A stretch of DNA of 31,792 nt from SXOA01 sp051004015 (lineage in GTDB: Bacteria; Planctomycetota; Planctomycetia; Pirellulales; Pirellulaceae), in contig JBPCKT010000021.1 in the NCBI GenBank assembly GCA_051004015.1, positions 1-31,792 on the forward strand, given 5' to 3'. Positions 8,700 through 16,801 of this stretch are shown here, one piece after another. The first letter of the stretch is position 1, and each line of letters starts with the position of its first letter. The notes below the pieces were generated by a model that saw only the letters and a list, made by a program, of their open reading frames with translations, did no database searches and was not told the DNA's origin. Both the position numbers and the translations under genes were made by a program.

Positions 8700-8725
8700 T
8701 CCCTCGCTGGCGCTTCGGGTTAGTG
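8700..8725. repeat. 26-bp interspersed repeat containing the fmt stop codon
   Basis: The minus-strand sequence here is identical over 26 bases to plus-strand 26215-26240 (core CCCGAAGCGCCAGCGAGGGA). The fmt stop codon (8720-8722) and its last codon lie within it. Confidence 0.8.
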
Positions 8726-9679
8726 CCCGAATCTGTCCCCCGCCCGGACCGGATAGCCGCGGAGGAACTCGGCGATGTCCATGATACGCTTGCCGGCTGG
8801 CTGAAGTGCATGGATGGCAAGGGCGCCGCTGCCGGTGGCAACGAGAAGCTGTCTGCCGTCGCTGAGGATGACCTGGCCTGACTTGAAATCAGGATTGGAG
8901 ACAGTCGCGACAGACACTTTGTCGAGCAGAATCCGCAGCGGCTCGGAACCGGCGCGGAGCCAGTGGGTGTAGGTGGCGGGCCAGGGTTTGAAGGCGCGGA
9001 CCTGATTACGAATCTGCTCGGCGGAGCGAGTCCAATCGACCGCGCCATCGGTCTTCTTAAGGCGGGGGGCTTTGGTGGCCTGGGATTGATCCTGGATTTC
9101 GCCGATGGGGGAGACGTGGTCCCAGCGAGAGAGTTTTTCAATCGCTTCCTGCACCGCTTCGACTCCGATCATCGACAACCGCTGCTCCAGTTCCGCCATC
9201 GTCTCCTCGCCTCCAATCGGCGTCCGCCGCACCGCCAGACAAGGGCCGCCATCGAGCCGCGGCGTCATGTGGATGACGGTCACGCCGGTTTCCGCATCCC
9301 CGTTGTAAACCGCCCAATGCACCGGAGCCGCCCCACGATACTTCGGCAGCAGCGAGCCATGCAGATTGATTCCCCCCAGCGGCGCGACAGCCAGTAGCTC
9401 GCGCGAGAGAATCTGACCGTAGTCACAGACTACCAGCAAATCCGGCTGCCAGGCGGCGAGTTTTTGGCGGGCTTCTTCGGTGTTGATGCTGTCGGGGGCG
9501 TAGATTTCGAGGCCGCGCTCGATGGCCAAGTCCTGCATTGGGTTGAGGGAAGACTTTTCCCGCCCCTTTGCCGCCTGTGTGGGACGAGTCACGAGCGCCG
9601 GGACTTCATGCGGTGAGCCAAGGAGCCAACGGAATGTCGGAACCGCAAAGGGACCAGTTCCAAAGGGAAGAATACGCAT
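8720..9679 (-). CDS. fmt: Methionyl-tRNA formyltransferase
   Basis: Formylates Met on initiator tRNA with 10-formyltetrahydrofolate for bacterial translation initiation. At 319 residues it matches the usual length (E. coli 315). The formyl-transferase domain comes first and carries the N-terminal FGTGPFAVPTF strand and the active-site motif SLLPKYRGAAP (109-119). The catalytic Asn105, His107 and Asp143 are at the canonical positions (N106, H108 and D144 in E. coli). The C-terminal OB-like domain follows from about residue 205. I chose the ATG at 9679; a TTG at 9697 would add only six residues. The final codons lie inside an interspersed repeat (8700-8725), so the C-terminus may have been reshaped by its insertion. 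asnS lies 110 bp upstream on the same strand. Confidence 0.95.
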   Translation of the reverse strand: MRILPFGTGPFAVPTFRWLLGSPHEVPALVTRPTQAAKGREKSSLNPMQDLAIERGLEIYAPDSINTEEARQKLAAWQPDLLVVCDYGQILSRELLAVAPLGGINLHGSLLPKYRGAAPVHWAVYNGDAETGVTVIHMTPRLDGGPCLAVRRTPIGGEETMAELEQRLSMIGVEAVQEAIEKLSRWDHVSPIGEIQDQSQATKAPRLKKTDGAVDWTRSAEQIRNQVRAFKPWPATYTHWLRAGSEPLRILLDKVSVATVSNPDFKSGQVILSDGRQLLVATGSGALAIHALQPAGKRIMDIAEFLRGYPVRAGDRFGH

Positions 9680-9713
9680 CGACCTATCAATTCTCAAAAC
9701 GGCAAGCTAAGTG

Positions 9714-9745
9714 TACTCAGTACTCAGTACTCAGTACGGAGTACA
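9714..9745. repeat. TACTCAG heptamer tandem repeat
   Basis: Three exact copies of TACTCAG (9714-9734) followed by a partly inverted tail (TACGGAGTACA). It lies in the 110-bp gap between asnS and fmt. The alternation of AGTACT units makes it partly self-complementary. No function is evident. Confidence 0.75.
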
Positions 9746-9789
9746 GACACCATAATACGATGCTGTTTAGACTCCACCGCCTTTGCACC

Positions 9790-11181
<1,392 letters not shown>

Positions 11182-11206
11182 GATGGGTCCTTCCGGAGTG
11201 GTAAAA

Positions 11207-11302
11207 GCGGAAAGCGGAAAGTGGAAAGTGGAAAGCGGAAAGCGGAAAGCGGAAAGTGGAAAGTGGAAAGTGGAAAGTGGAAAGTGGAAAGCGGAAAGCG
11301 GA
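11207..11302. repeat. GYGGAAA heptamer microsatellite, 13 copies
   Basis: Thirteen perfect-phase copies of a 7-bp unit, GCGGAAA or GTGGAAA, from 11207 to 11297 plus a partial copy. The order of C and T forms is CCTTCCCTTTTTC, then a partial C. It sits between the divergently transcribed asnS and MFS genes, beginning 25 bp from the asnS start. Neither frame reads as a plausible protein. Confidence 0.95.
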
Positions 11303-11372
11303 GGTGCGGTTGCTGGTTCATTCTGGCGTTTTGCGGTGGAACTGAGAAGTTGGCGTGGAGAGGCGAACTTGG

Positions 11373-11402
11373 TTGCGGCGGCCCTCGCTTTGCCCCTAGA
11401 AT
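11373..11402 (+). promoter_or_regulatory. Candidate sigma70-type promoter of the MFS gene
   Basis: TTGCGG (11373-11378), an 18-bp spacer and TAGAAT (11397-11402), about 40 bp before the ATG at 11442. The 15-mer TTGCCCCTAGAATGA around the -10 is repeated exactly upstream of the amidophosphoribosyltransferase gene (24188-24202). Confidence 0.5.
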
Positions 11403-11441
11403 GACGCCAGCCCTCCTTTCCCTCTCTCCCGTTTCGAACTC

Positions 11442-13112
11442 ATGGCTGTCAGTACTCCTCCCCACGCGGCGAAATCGCCCGTTCTACTCCCCGAGCATTC
11501 CGGTCCCGACAGTGGCGCGGGCAAATGGATGGCTCTGGCCGCGGCGCTGCTCGGTTGGATGTTCGACGGGGCGGAAATGGGGATTTTTTCGCTGGTGGGC
11601 GGCGACGCGATGAAGGCCCTGATGCCGACATCCTCCGCCGGAGACCAAAGTTTCTGGTTCAACATTATCATCGCCAGCTTTCTCGTCGGGGCGGCGACCG
11701 GCGGCGTGCTCTTCGGCTGGCTGGGGGATCGCATCGGCCGCGTGCGGGCCATGACCCTCAGCGTCATCACGTATGCGGTCTTCACCGGCCTGTGCGGGTT
11801 TTCCACGGCGGCCTGGCAAGTGGGCGTCCTCCGCTTCATCGCCTCGCTGGGGATGGGAGGGGAATGGTCGCTCGGCGTCGCGCTCGTCATGGAGATTTGG
11901 CCGAACAAGTCGCGGGCCTTCATGGCGGGCCTCATCGGAGCGGCGGCTAACTTCGGCTATCTGCTGGTCGGGATTGTTAGTCTGGTCTTGCAAGACTGGC
12001 TGGCGAGTTTACGAGAGTCTCTGCTCGCGACCGTGCTCGATGATTCCCTGGTCGAATCGCTGGTGGGCAACGGCGGCTGGCGGCTGATGATGCTGCTCGG
12101 GACTTTTCCGGCATTCCTCACGTTCCTGATCCGGATGTTCGTGCCGGAGTCGGAGAAATGGAAGAAGGCGGAAGGGAGCGGCGCGACCTCGCACTGGGCC
12201 ACGCAGGATTTGCTGGGGGTGCTGATCGGCCTGGCGGGACCGGCGATGATCATCTGCATTTGGGCCTGGCAGCCGTGGCATCCGCAAAAGCCGCCGCCAT
12301 TTTTTCTCGGCATTCAGATTGTGGTCACGCTCCTCGGACTCGCCATCGCCACCGCGGGATACATCTATCCCGTCATTCGCTTCTTGCAGCGCCAGTCAGC
12401 CGCTACGGACGGCGCTAACTATGGTTCCACTCTGGGTCGCATGATGCTGGCCGCTTGCCTGAGCGGCGTCGCCCTGCTTGGCACCTGGGGAACGACCCAG
12501 CAAGCTCCCACCTGGGCCAAGGACATGGTCGAAGCGCCTTACCTCAAGCAAGTTGAAAAACTGAAGGCGGAAGGAAAGCCCGAGGAAGCCGCCAAGCTCG
12601 AGAAGCCAAAGATCAAGGCCAAGGAGCACACGCTGATCTGGCTGTCCATCGGAGCCATCGTCGGCACCATCCTGGCCGCGTTCGCCGGCGACTGGTTCGG
12701 CCGCAAGCCGGCGTACTTTCTGCTTTGCGTGCTGTCGATGTTCTCCGTCTGGATGCTCTTCTTGGCAAACACAACTTTTGGCACCGGGCTGCTGTTCTGG
12801 GCGTTCGTTGCGGGGGTCTGCACGGCTTCCTTCTATGGCTGGCTTCCGCTCTATCTGCCGGAACTGTTTCGCACGCACGTGCGGGCGACGGGTCAGGGTT
12901 TCGGTTTCAATTACGGCCGCATCCTGGCAGCCGTCGGCGTTTTGCAACTCGGGAACCTGCTCCGCACGTTGACCGCCGACGTGGAGTTGTGGGGTCTGAC
13001 CATTCCCGCGGGACGACCTCTGGCCTGCTCCGCCATCGCGTTTATCTATGTAGTTGGCATGGTCATCATCTGGCTCGCCCCGGAAACCCGCGGTAAACCA
13101 TTGCCGGAATGA
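11442..13112 (+). CDS. MFS transporter
   Basis: A 556-residue inner-membrane major facilitator. The N-terminal half contains the cytoplasmic loop 2-3 motif GWLGDRIGRVRAM (G-x-x-x-D-R-x-G-R-R-like), and the FIASLGMGGEWSLGVALV segment is characteristic of sugar- or acid-proton symporters. About 12 membrane spans can be read. The second half repeats the loop motif as AGDWFGRKPAYF. The loop before it is unusually charged (residues about 370-400, Lys/Glu-rich), and an additional hydrophobic pair lies around residues 260-310. The substrate cannot be read from sequence. The family context suggests an organic acid, sugar or phosphate ester. The start at 11442 has no clear Shine-Dalgarno but lies about 33 nt after the predicted transcription start. 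The dedA-like gene follows after 59 bp. Confidence 0.88.
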   Translation: MAVSTPPHAAKSPVLLPEHSGPDSGAGKWMALAAALLGWMFDGAEMGIFSLVGGDAMKALMPTSSAGDQSFWFNIIIASFLVGAATGGVLFGWLGDRIGRVRAMTLSVITYAVFTGLCGFSTAAWQVGVLRFIASLGMGGEWSLGVALVMEIWPNKSRAFMAGLIGAAANFGYLLVGIVSLVLQDWLASLRESLLATVLDDSLVESLVGNGGWRLMMLLGTFPAFLTFLIRMFVPESEKWKKAEGSGATSHWATQDLLGVLIGLAGPAMIICIWAWQPWHPQKPPPFFLGIQIVVTLLGLAIATAGYIYPVIRFLQRQSAATDGANYGSTLGRMMLAACLSGVALLGTWGTTQQAPTWAKDMVEAPYLKQVEKLKAEGKPEEAAKLEKPKIKAKEHTLIWLSIGAIVGTILAAFAGDWFGRKPAYFLLCVLSMFSVWMLFLANTTFGTGLLFWAFVAGVCTASFYGWLPLYLPELFRTHVRATGQGFGFNYGRILAAVGVLQLGNLLRTLTADVELWGLTIPAGRPLACSAIAFIYVVGMVIIWLAPETRGKPLPE

Positions 13113-13159
13113 GAGTTGGAAGAATCGATTAGGCCGTCAGGGGTCGTTCAACCGCGGCC

Positions 13160-13165
13160 TATAAT
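13160..13165 (+). promoter_or_regulatory. Perfect TATAAT at leaderless spacing before the DedA gene
   Basis: TATAAT lies 6 nt before the ATG at 13172, so a transcript starting about 7 nt downstream would begin at the A of ATG. No strong -35 element or Shine-Dalgarno is visible. This is a candidate leaderless promoter. Confidence 0.4.
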
Positions 13166-13171
13166 GGTTGT

Positions 13172-13831
13172 ATGCCCCAGCTTCTCGACTTCTTTCTGCA
13201 CATCGACGACCACCTCCGCCAACTGACGGCGGATTACGGCGGCTGGACGTACGCGATTCTGTTTCTCATCGTGTTCTGCGAAACGGGCCTCGTCGTCACA
13301 CCGATCCTGCCGGGCGATTCATTGCTGTTCGCGGCTGGCGCCATCGCTTCGCTCGGGTCGTTGAACATCTGGCTGCTCTGCGGCATCTTATTCATCGCCG
13401 CGGTGCTGGGAGACACGGTCAACTACCACGTCGGCCTGTTCCTCGGCCCGCGAGTTCTCAGCGGCAAGTTTTCCCGATGGCTCAACCCGGCCCATCTCAA
13501 GCGGACCGAGGACTTTTACGCCAAGTACGGCCCCATAACGATCATCCTGGCCCGCTTCGTCCCCATCGTCCGGACCTTCGCTCCGTTCGTGGCTGGCGTC
13601 GGACGGATGAACTACGCCAAATTCCTGTTCTACAACATCCTGGGCGGGGCGCTCTGGGTCCTGAGCATGACGCTGGCCGGTTACTTCCTGGGGGAAATCC
13701 CCATCGTCAAGCAGAACTTTGAGTTCGTCGTCCTCGCCCTCGTCTTCCTGTCTGTCCTGCCGATGGTGTTTGAATTCGTCCGCCACCGCTTTGTGACTGC
13801 GAAGAGCACTGAGGCGGAAGTCAAAGTGTAA
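13172..13831 (+). CDS. DedA-family membrane protein
   Basis: A 219-residue integral inner-membrane protein of the DedA (SNARE-associated, VTT-domain) family, members of which act in lipid flipping and membrane homeostasis. The family pattern is visible as FCETGLVVTPILPGDSLLFAAG (residues about 35-56) and the later ILARFVPIVRTFAPFVAGVGRM (about 125-146), with its conserved R-x-x-P-x-x-R-x-x-x-P. A C-terminal hydrophobic stretch (about 185-205) ends in basic and acidic residues. The conserved E/D and Arg residues expected for proton-coupled function are present. Length is normal for the family. It follows the MFS gene after 59 bp but probably also has its own promoter (TATAAT at 13160). Confidence 0.93.
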   Translation: MPQLLDFFLHIDDHLRQLTADYGGWTYAILFLIVFCETGLVVTPILPGDSLLFAAGAIASLGSLNIWLLCGILFIAAVLGDTVNYHVGLFLGPRVLSGKFSRWLNPAHLKRTEDFYAKYGPITIILARFVPIVRTFAPFVAGVGRMNYAKFLFYNILGGALWVLSMTLAGYFLGEIPIVKQNFEFVVLALVFLSVLPMVFEFVRHRFVTAKSTEAEVKV

Positions 13832-13889
13832 GGACAGCCTCCTTCGTGCTCCGCCCGGGACCACTCGGATTTGCGGGCTCCCGTTGGGA

Positions 13890-13919
13890 GACTTACGTCG
13901 ATTCCGTTTGCCGTAAGTC
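13890..13919. repeat. GACTTACG-N14-CGTAAGTC inverted repeat, copy A
   Basis: Perfect 8-bp arms separated by exactly 14 nt, 59 bp after the DedA stop. Copies with the same spacing are at 14140-14169 and 26061-26090. Confidence 0.85.
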
Positions 13920-14063
13920 CCCACTGAACCATCGCTGCCGCGTATCAAAAGACGCCCGAAAGAGACGGTTTTAATACAGGTTTGGAAGCCCGCCAATCGG
14001 GCAAATTGGCAGCAGCTTTGTGGTCGCAACTCGCTATCCTGTCGCATCTTCCGGCTTCAGGCT

Positions 14064-14085
14064 TGATACATCCAGTCCTGTATCA
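14064..14085. repeat. TGATACA/TGTATCA inverted repeat
   Basis: Perfect 7-bp arms with an 8-nt loop (TCCAGTCC) between copies A and B of the N14 repeat. It could be a small hairpin or a protein-binding site. Confidence 0.55.
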
Positions 14086-14139
14086 GACGACTTCTTAATA
14101 CAGCCAGTCGGAAGCTGCCATTTGCGCGCTTTTCTGCGC

Positions 14140-14169
14140 GACTTACGTCAACGGCCCGTGACGTAAGTC
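14140..14169. repeat. GACTTACG-N14-CGTAAGTC inverted repeat, copy B
   Basis: Same arms and spacing as copy A. The complementarity continues inward to an 11-bp stem (GACTTACGTCA arm) with an 8-nt loop. Confidence 0.85.
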
Positions 14170-14172
14170 CAA

Positions 14173-14229
14173 AGTACTCCTCACGCTCCGCGTGAGGAGA
14201 TTCCCGTCTCGCGGAGCGAGATGAGTACT
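14173..14229. repeat. Nested palindrome bounded by AGTACT
   Basis: The outer arms AGTACTCCTC and GATGAGTACT pair with one mismatch. Two inner hairpins lie between them: CTCACGC/GCGTGAG and TCTCGC/GCGAGA. It directly follows copy B of the N14 repeat. Confidence 0.7.
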
Positions 14230-14591
14230 ATTCTTGCGTAGCATGGAAAACTGCCGCGGACTTCGCTTTCGCCAACAACCGGATTGAGAAAGAACACACC
14301 CTCCTGGCCACCCGCGCAGGCTCCGCCCGGGCTGCCAGCATTATATACGTATGTCCAGTTCGATTGGGCATCTTGCGGCAATTTTTTTCGCAAATTTTAG
14401 AAGCCGGGCACATTCGCAAGCCGCGTGCCACCGCCTCGCCTTCCTTTTCGTGAGCCCAACGAGGGCAGCTTGCGAGCGAATCGGAAAAACGGGCTCGTCG
14501 TTTGCATCGATATTTTCGCCAGTTGTTGTTACTTCCGCGGATCGCTCCTTTTTTACCTTCGTCATTCGGATTTCGGATTTGGTTTCATCCC

Positions 14592-15464
14592 ATGGTCGCT
14601 AAAACCCAGCCCAAACGCCAGCAGCGCCCGGCGCAATCACAACGACGGCAGCCAGGGATTGAGGCGAAGATGCGGCCGCTGCCGGAGGCGATCAAGCGCG
14701 AATACCATTCGGCGTATAAGCTCGCCGGTAAGGCGGCGCTCATCACCGGCGGCGACAGCGGCATTGGCCGGGCGGTGGCGGTGGCATTCGCCAAGGAAGG
14801 GGCGGATGTGGCGATTCTCTATCTGGATGAGGAAGTGGACGCCAAAGAGACCGCCCGCATGGTGGAAGAAACGGGGCGCAAATGCCTGCTCTTCGCCGGC
14901 GATATTGGCAATGAAGCTTTTTGCCGCAAAGCGGTGAACGCCGCGGCGAAGAAGTTCGGCCGGCTCGATATCGTGGTCAACAACGCCGCCGAGCAACACC
15001 CACAAAAGTCGATTGCGGAGATTACCAAGGCCCAGCTCGAAAAGACCTTTCGGACCAACATCTTTTCCTACTTCTACATCGTCAAGCACGCCCTGCCGCA
15101 CCTGAAGGAAGGGGCGGCCATCATCAACACCACCTCGGTCACCGCCTATCGCGGCAGCCCGGAGCTGCTCGACTACTCGGCGACCAAAGGGGCCATCGTC
15201 ACCTTCACCCGCTCACTGGCCATGCAACTCGTGGAGAAGAAAATCCGGGTCAACGGCGTCGCCCCCGGCCCCATCTGGACCCCGCTGATCCCCGCCACCT
15301 TCGACGCCAAAAAAGTCCAGTCCTTCGGCTCCGATGTCCCCCTGGGCCGCGCCGGCGAACCCTCCGAAGTCGCCCCCTGCTTCGTCTTCCTCGCCTCGGA
15401 CGACGCCAGCTATATCACCGGACAGGTGCTGCATCCCAACGGGGGCGAGGTGGTGAACGGGTAG
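14592..15464 (+). CDS. SDR-family oxidoreductase
   Basis: A 290-residue classical short-chain dehydrogenase with an N-terminal extension of about 45 residues, as seen in the YghA and general-stress-protein-39 group. The nucleotide-binding motif TGGDSGIGR is at residues 52-60. NNAA is at 130-133. The catalytic Ser182, Tyr195 and Lys199 lie in the NTTSVTAYRG and YSATKG stretches, and the family ending GQVLHPNGGEVVNG is present. It probably acts on an alcohol or sugar with NAD(P). The substrate is not known, and the group is often stress-associated. I used the ATG at 14592; upstream residues of the longer frame (from 14502) look non-coding. It stands alone between a repeat-rich gap and a convergent gene whose stop is 25 bp away. 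Confidence 0.92.
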   Translation: MVAKTQPKRQQRPAQSQRRQPGIEAKMRPLPEAIKREYHSAYKLAGKAALITGGDSGIGRAVAVAFAKEGADVAILYLDEEVDAKETARMVEETGRKCLLFAGDIGNEAFCRKAVNAAAKKFGRLDIVVNNAAEQHPQKSIAEITKAQLEKTFRTNIFSYFYIVKHALPHLKEGAAIINTTSVTAYRGSPELLDYSATKGAIVTFTRSLAMQLVEKKIRVNGVAPGPIWTPLIPATFDAKKVQSFGSDVPLGRAGEPSEVAPCFVFLASDDASYITGQVLHPNGGEVVNG

Positions 15465-15488
15465 AGTCTAGTCCGCGTAACGGTTCGT

Positions 15489-16391
15489 TTAGCGGCTAGC
15501 CTTAGCCATTTTCTTCTTCAACGGAGCCAGAAGCTTCGAAAGTGATGATCCTTTCGGGAGGCCGCGATAGCCGAATAAGAGCGCCATATGAAGCGCGCCC
15601 CAGGTTTCGCCGCGCCTTCCATAAACTGGTCCGGATTTGCAGTGTGGAAATTCACCAGTCCTTCGGTAGTGAGATTTGGCCCACTCTAATACCTTTTCGG
15701 GGGAAAGTTGACGCCCTCTATGATGCCTCTTAATACCTCTATGAGTTGCCAGAAGTTTTGAAAGAGATGTCCCACCGCGAAGTCCCCGCAATCCGTCTAT
15801 TAGGGCTGTGTCAATTGCGCTCCACTTTTCTCCACGGGACCCAAAAACCACGCCGGCGTTATCGGTTGGCCAATCTCCGGTCTTTCGATGGTGAAGGTCA
15901 GCCCAGGCAAGAATCTTGGCGTCGGACAGGCCCAGCAGGTTCATATGGTTGCGGACGCCTAGTGCCGACTCAAGCTCCCGCGCGAGACTGCTTCCCCCAG
16001 GCAATTCGCGGATGCCACGCTGCAGAGCAGATTGAATTCCGGACCAGGTTTCCCCGTGGGAGCCCGGGACGACGCCCGAATGGTGATTGGGCCAGCGGCC
16101 CGTGCTCTGATGGTGCCGCTTTGCCCATCGCACGATTTGGGCGCGGGTTAGCTTTGGCAAGTGCCTTAGATTCCGGACGCCGCGATACTTTTCCAGCAGG
16201 CGTGGCAAAGATTTCCCTGGTCGTAGCCCACGAAGGCCATTGCACAGTGCCGAGTGCATAGCCCCCCAGGTTTCGACTCGATGAGCATCATGGATGCGCC
16301 CGGACTTCCTGCTCGGCCACTTCCCCGTCCGCTCGTGGTGCGCGTCGGCCCAAGCGAGGATCTCGCCGATGTGCAGAATGGGGCGGGGCAT
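15489..16391 (-). CDS. Protein of four tandem 74-residue WADxHHxxTGxWP repeats, function unknown
   Basis: A 300-residue, basic, soluble protein built almost wholly of four repeats. Each opens with the motif ILAWADAHHERTGKWP and its variants (residues 11-26, 86-101, 160-175, 234-249; period 74-75). Each then has a G-ETW-aromatic/aliphatic helix (for example SHGETWSGIQSALQRG) and a GLRGLPGGSSLAxLL helix. Proteins of this repeat type occur in planctomycetes as hypotheticals. The pattern of Trp, Gly and basic residues recalls bacterial helicase-associated (HA) DNA-binding repeats, but that is only resemblance. No signal peptide, transmembrane segment or catalytic motif is seen. There is no clear Shine-Dalgarno. 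It is convergent with the SDR gene and divergent from the transposase remnant at 16552. Confidence 0.85.
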   Translation of the reverse strand: MPRPILHIGEILAWADAHHERTGKWPSRKSGRIHDAHRVETWGAMHSALCNGLRGLRPGKSLPRLLEKYRGVRNLRHLPKLTRAQIVRWAKRHHQSTGRWPNHHSGVVPGSHGETWSGIQSALQRGIRELPGGSSLARELESALGVRNHMNLLGLSDAKILAWADLHHRKTGDWPTDNAGVVFGSRGEKWSAIDTALIDGLRGLRGGTSLSKLLATHRGIKRHHRGRQLSPEKVLEWAKSHYRRTGEFPHCKSGPVYGRRGETWGALHMALLFGYRGLPKGSSLSKLLAPLKKKMAKASR

Positions 16392-16412
16392 GGGGCTTGG
16401 TTCTGTTGGTTC

Positions 16413-16509
16413 ACCCCGAAGGGGTCACCCAACACAGCCCAGGCTCGCTCGGCTTTGCGAGCGCAGCCTGGGTATCAGTGGGCGATATCGTTGCGGACCC
16501 CGAAGGGGT
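16413..16509. repeat. REP-type palindromes upstream of a RAYT remnant
   Basis: Two copies of ACCCCGAAGGGGT (16413-16425, 16497-16509) flank a hairpin at 16438-16472. That hairpin has CCCAGGCT/AGCCTGGG and CGCTCG/CGAGCG stems. Palindromes of this arrangement are the usual partners of REP-associated tyrosine transposases, and the remnant of such a gene begins 42 bp downstream. Confidence 0.8.
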
Positions 16510-16551
16510 CACCTATCCTGTCAAGCAATTAGTCCTTCTCAGGAGAATACC

Positions 16552-16764
16552 GTGTCGCAATCTCTCTCGCAAATCTACCTGCACGTCGTCTACTCGACCA
16601 AGCACCGTAAGCCGTTCCTCAAGGACGATAATCTCCTGGCAGCGTTCCATGCGTATTCGGCCACGACGTTGGCCAACCTGGATTGTCCGGCACTGATCGT
16701 GGGCGGCCACTGGTGGCAAAAAGGTATAGAATGTCCTTTTCCCAATACGCCTGAGACGGCATGA
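16552..16764 (+). pseudogene. Truncated REP-associated (IS200-like) Y1 transposase
   Basis: An AGGAG Shine-Dalgarno (16541-16545) lies 6 nt before a GTG start. The product begins VSQSLSQIYLHVVYSTKHRK and continues PFLKDD and LDCPALIVGG, the typical N-terminus of planctomycete IS200/RAYT proteins. After the GG, where intact members read VEDHVH (the HUH metal-binding motif), the sequence changes to HWWQKGIECPF and stops at 16764. The protein is 70 residues, roughly half the usual length. Without the HUH histidines and the catalytic Tyr it cannot be active. The join point is near 16702, and the sequence beyond it resembles neither the family nor the neighbouring genes. Confidence 0.82.
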
Positions 16765-16801
16765 CTCCTATTTCTGTACGGCAGCGAACCGCGGGACTTC
16801 T

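Larger units (their letters stand above)
13832..14591. other. 760-bp non-coding gap rich in palindromes
   Basis: No convincing gene: the open frames here have no family resemblance and are composed of the repeats. It contains two 30-bp inverted repeats (13890-13919, 14140-14169), a 7-bp inverted repeat with 8-nt spacer (14064-14085), a nested palindrome (14173-14229) and an AT-richer stretch from about 14341 to 14580 that may hold the promoter of the SDR gene. Confidence 0.75.

Noticed and set aside
11207..11302. Possible CRISPR array
   Set aside because: Period is only 7 bp with no spacers, and no cas genes are present in the window.
13388..14047. Minus-strand open frame overlapping the DedA gene and the gap
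   Set aside because: It is antisense to DedA for most of its length and otherwise covers the inverted-repeat region; no family resemblance.
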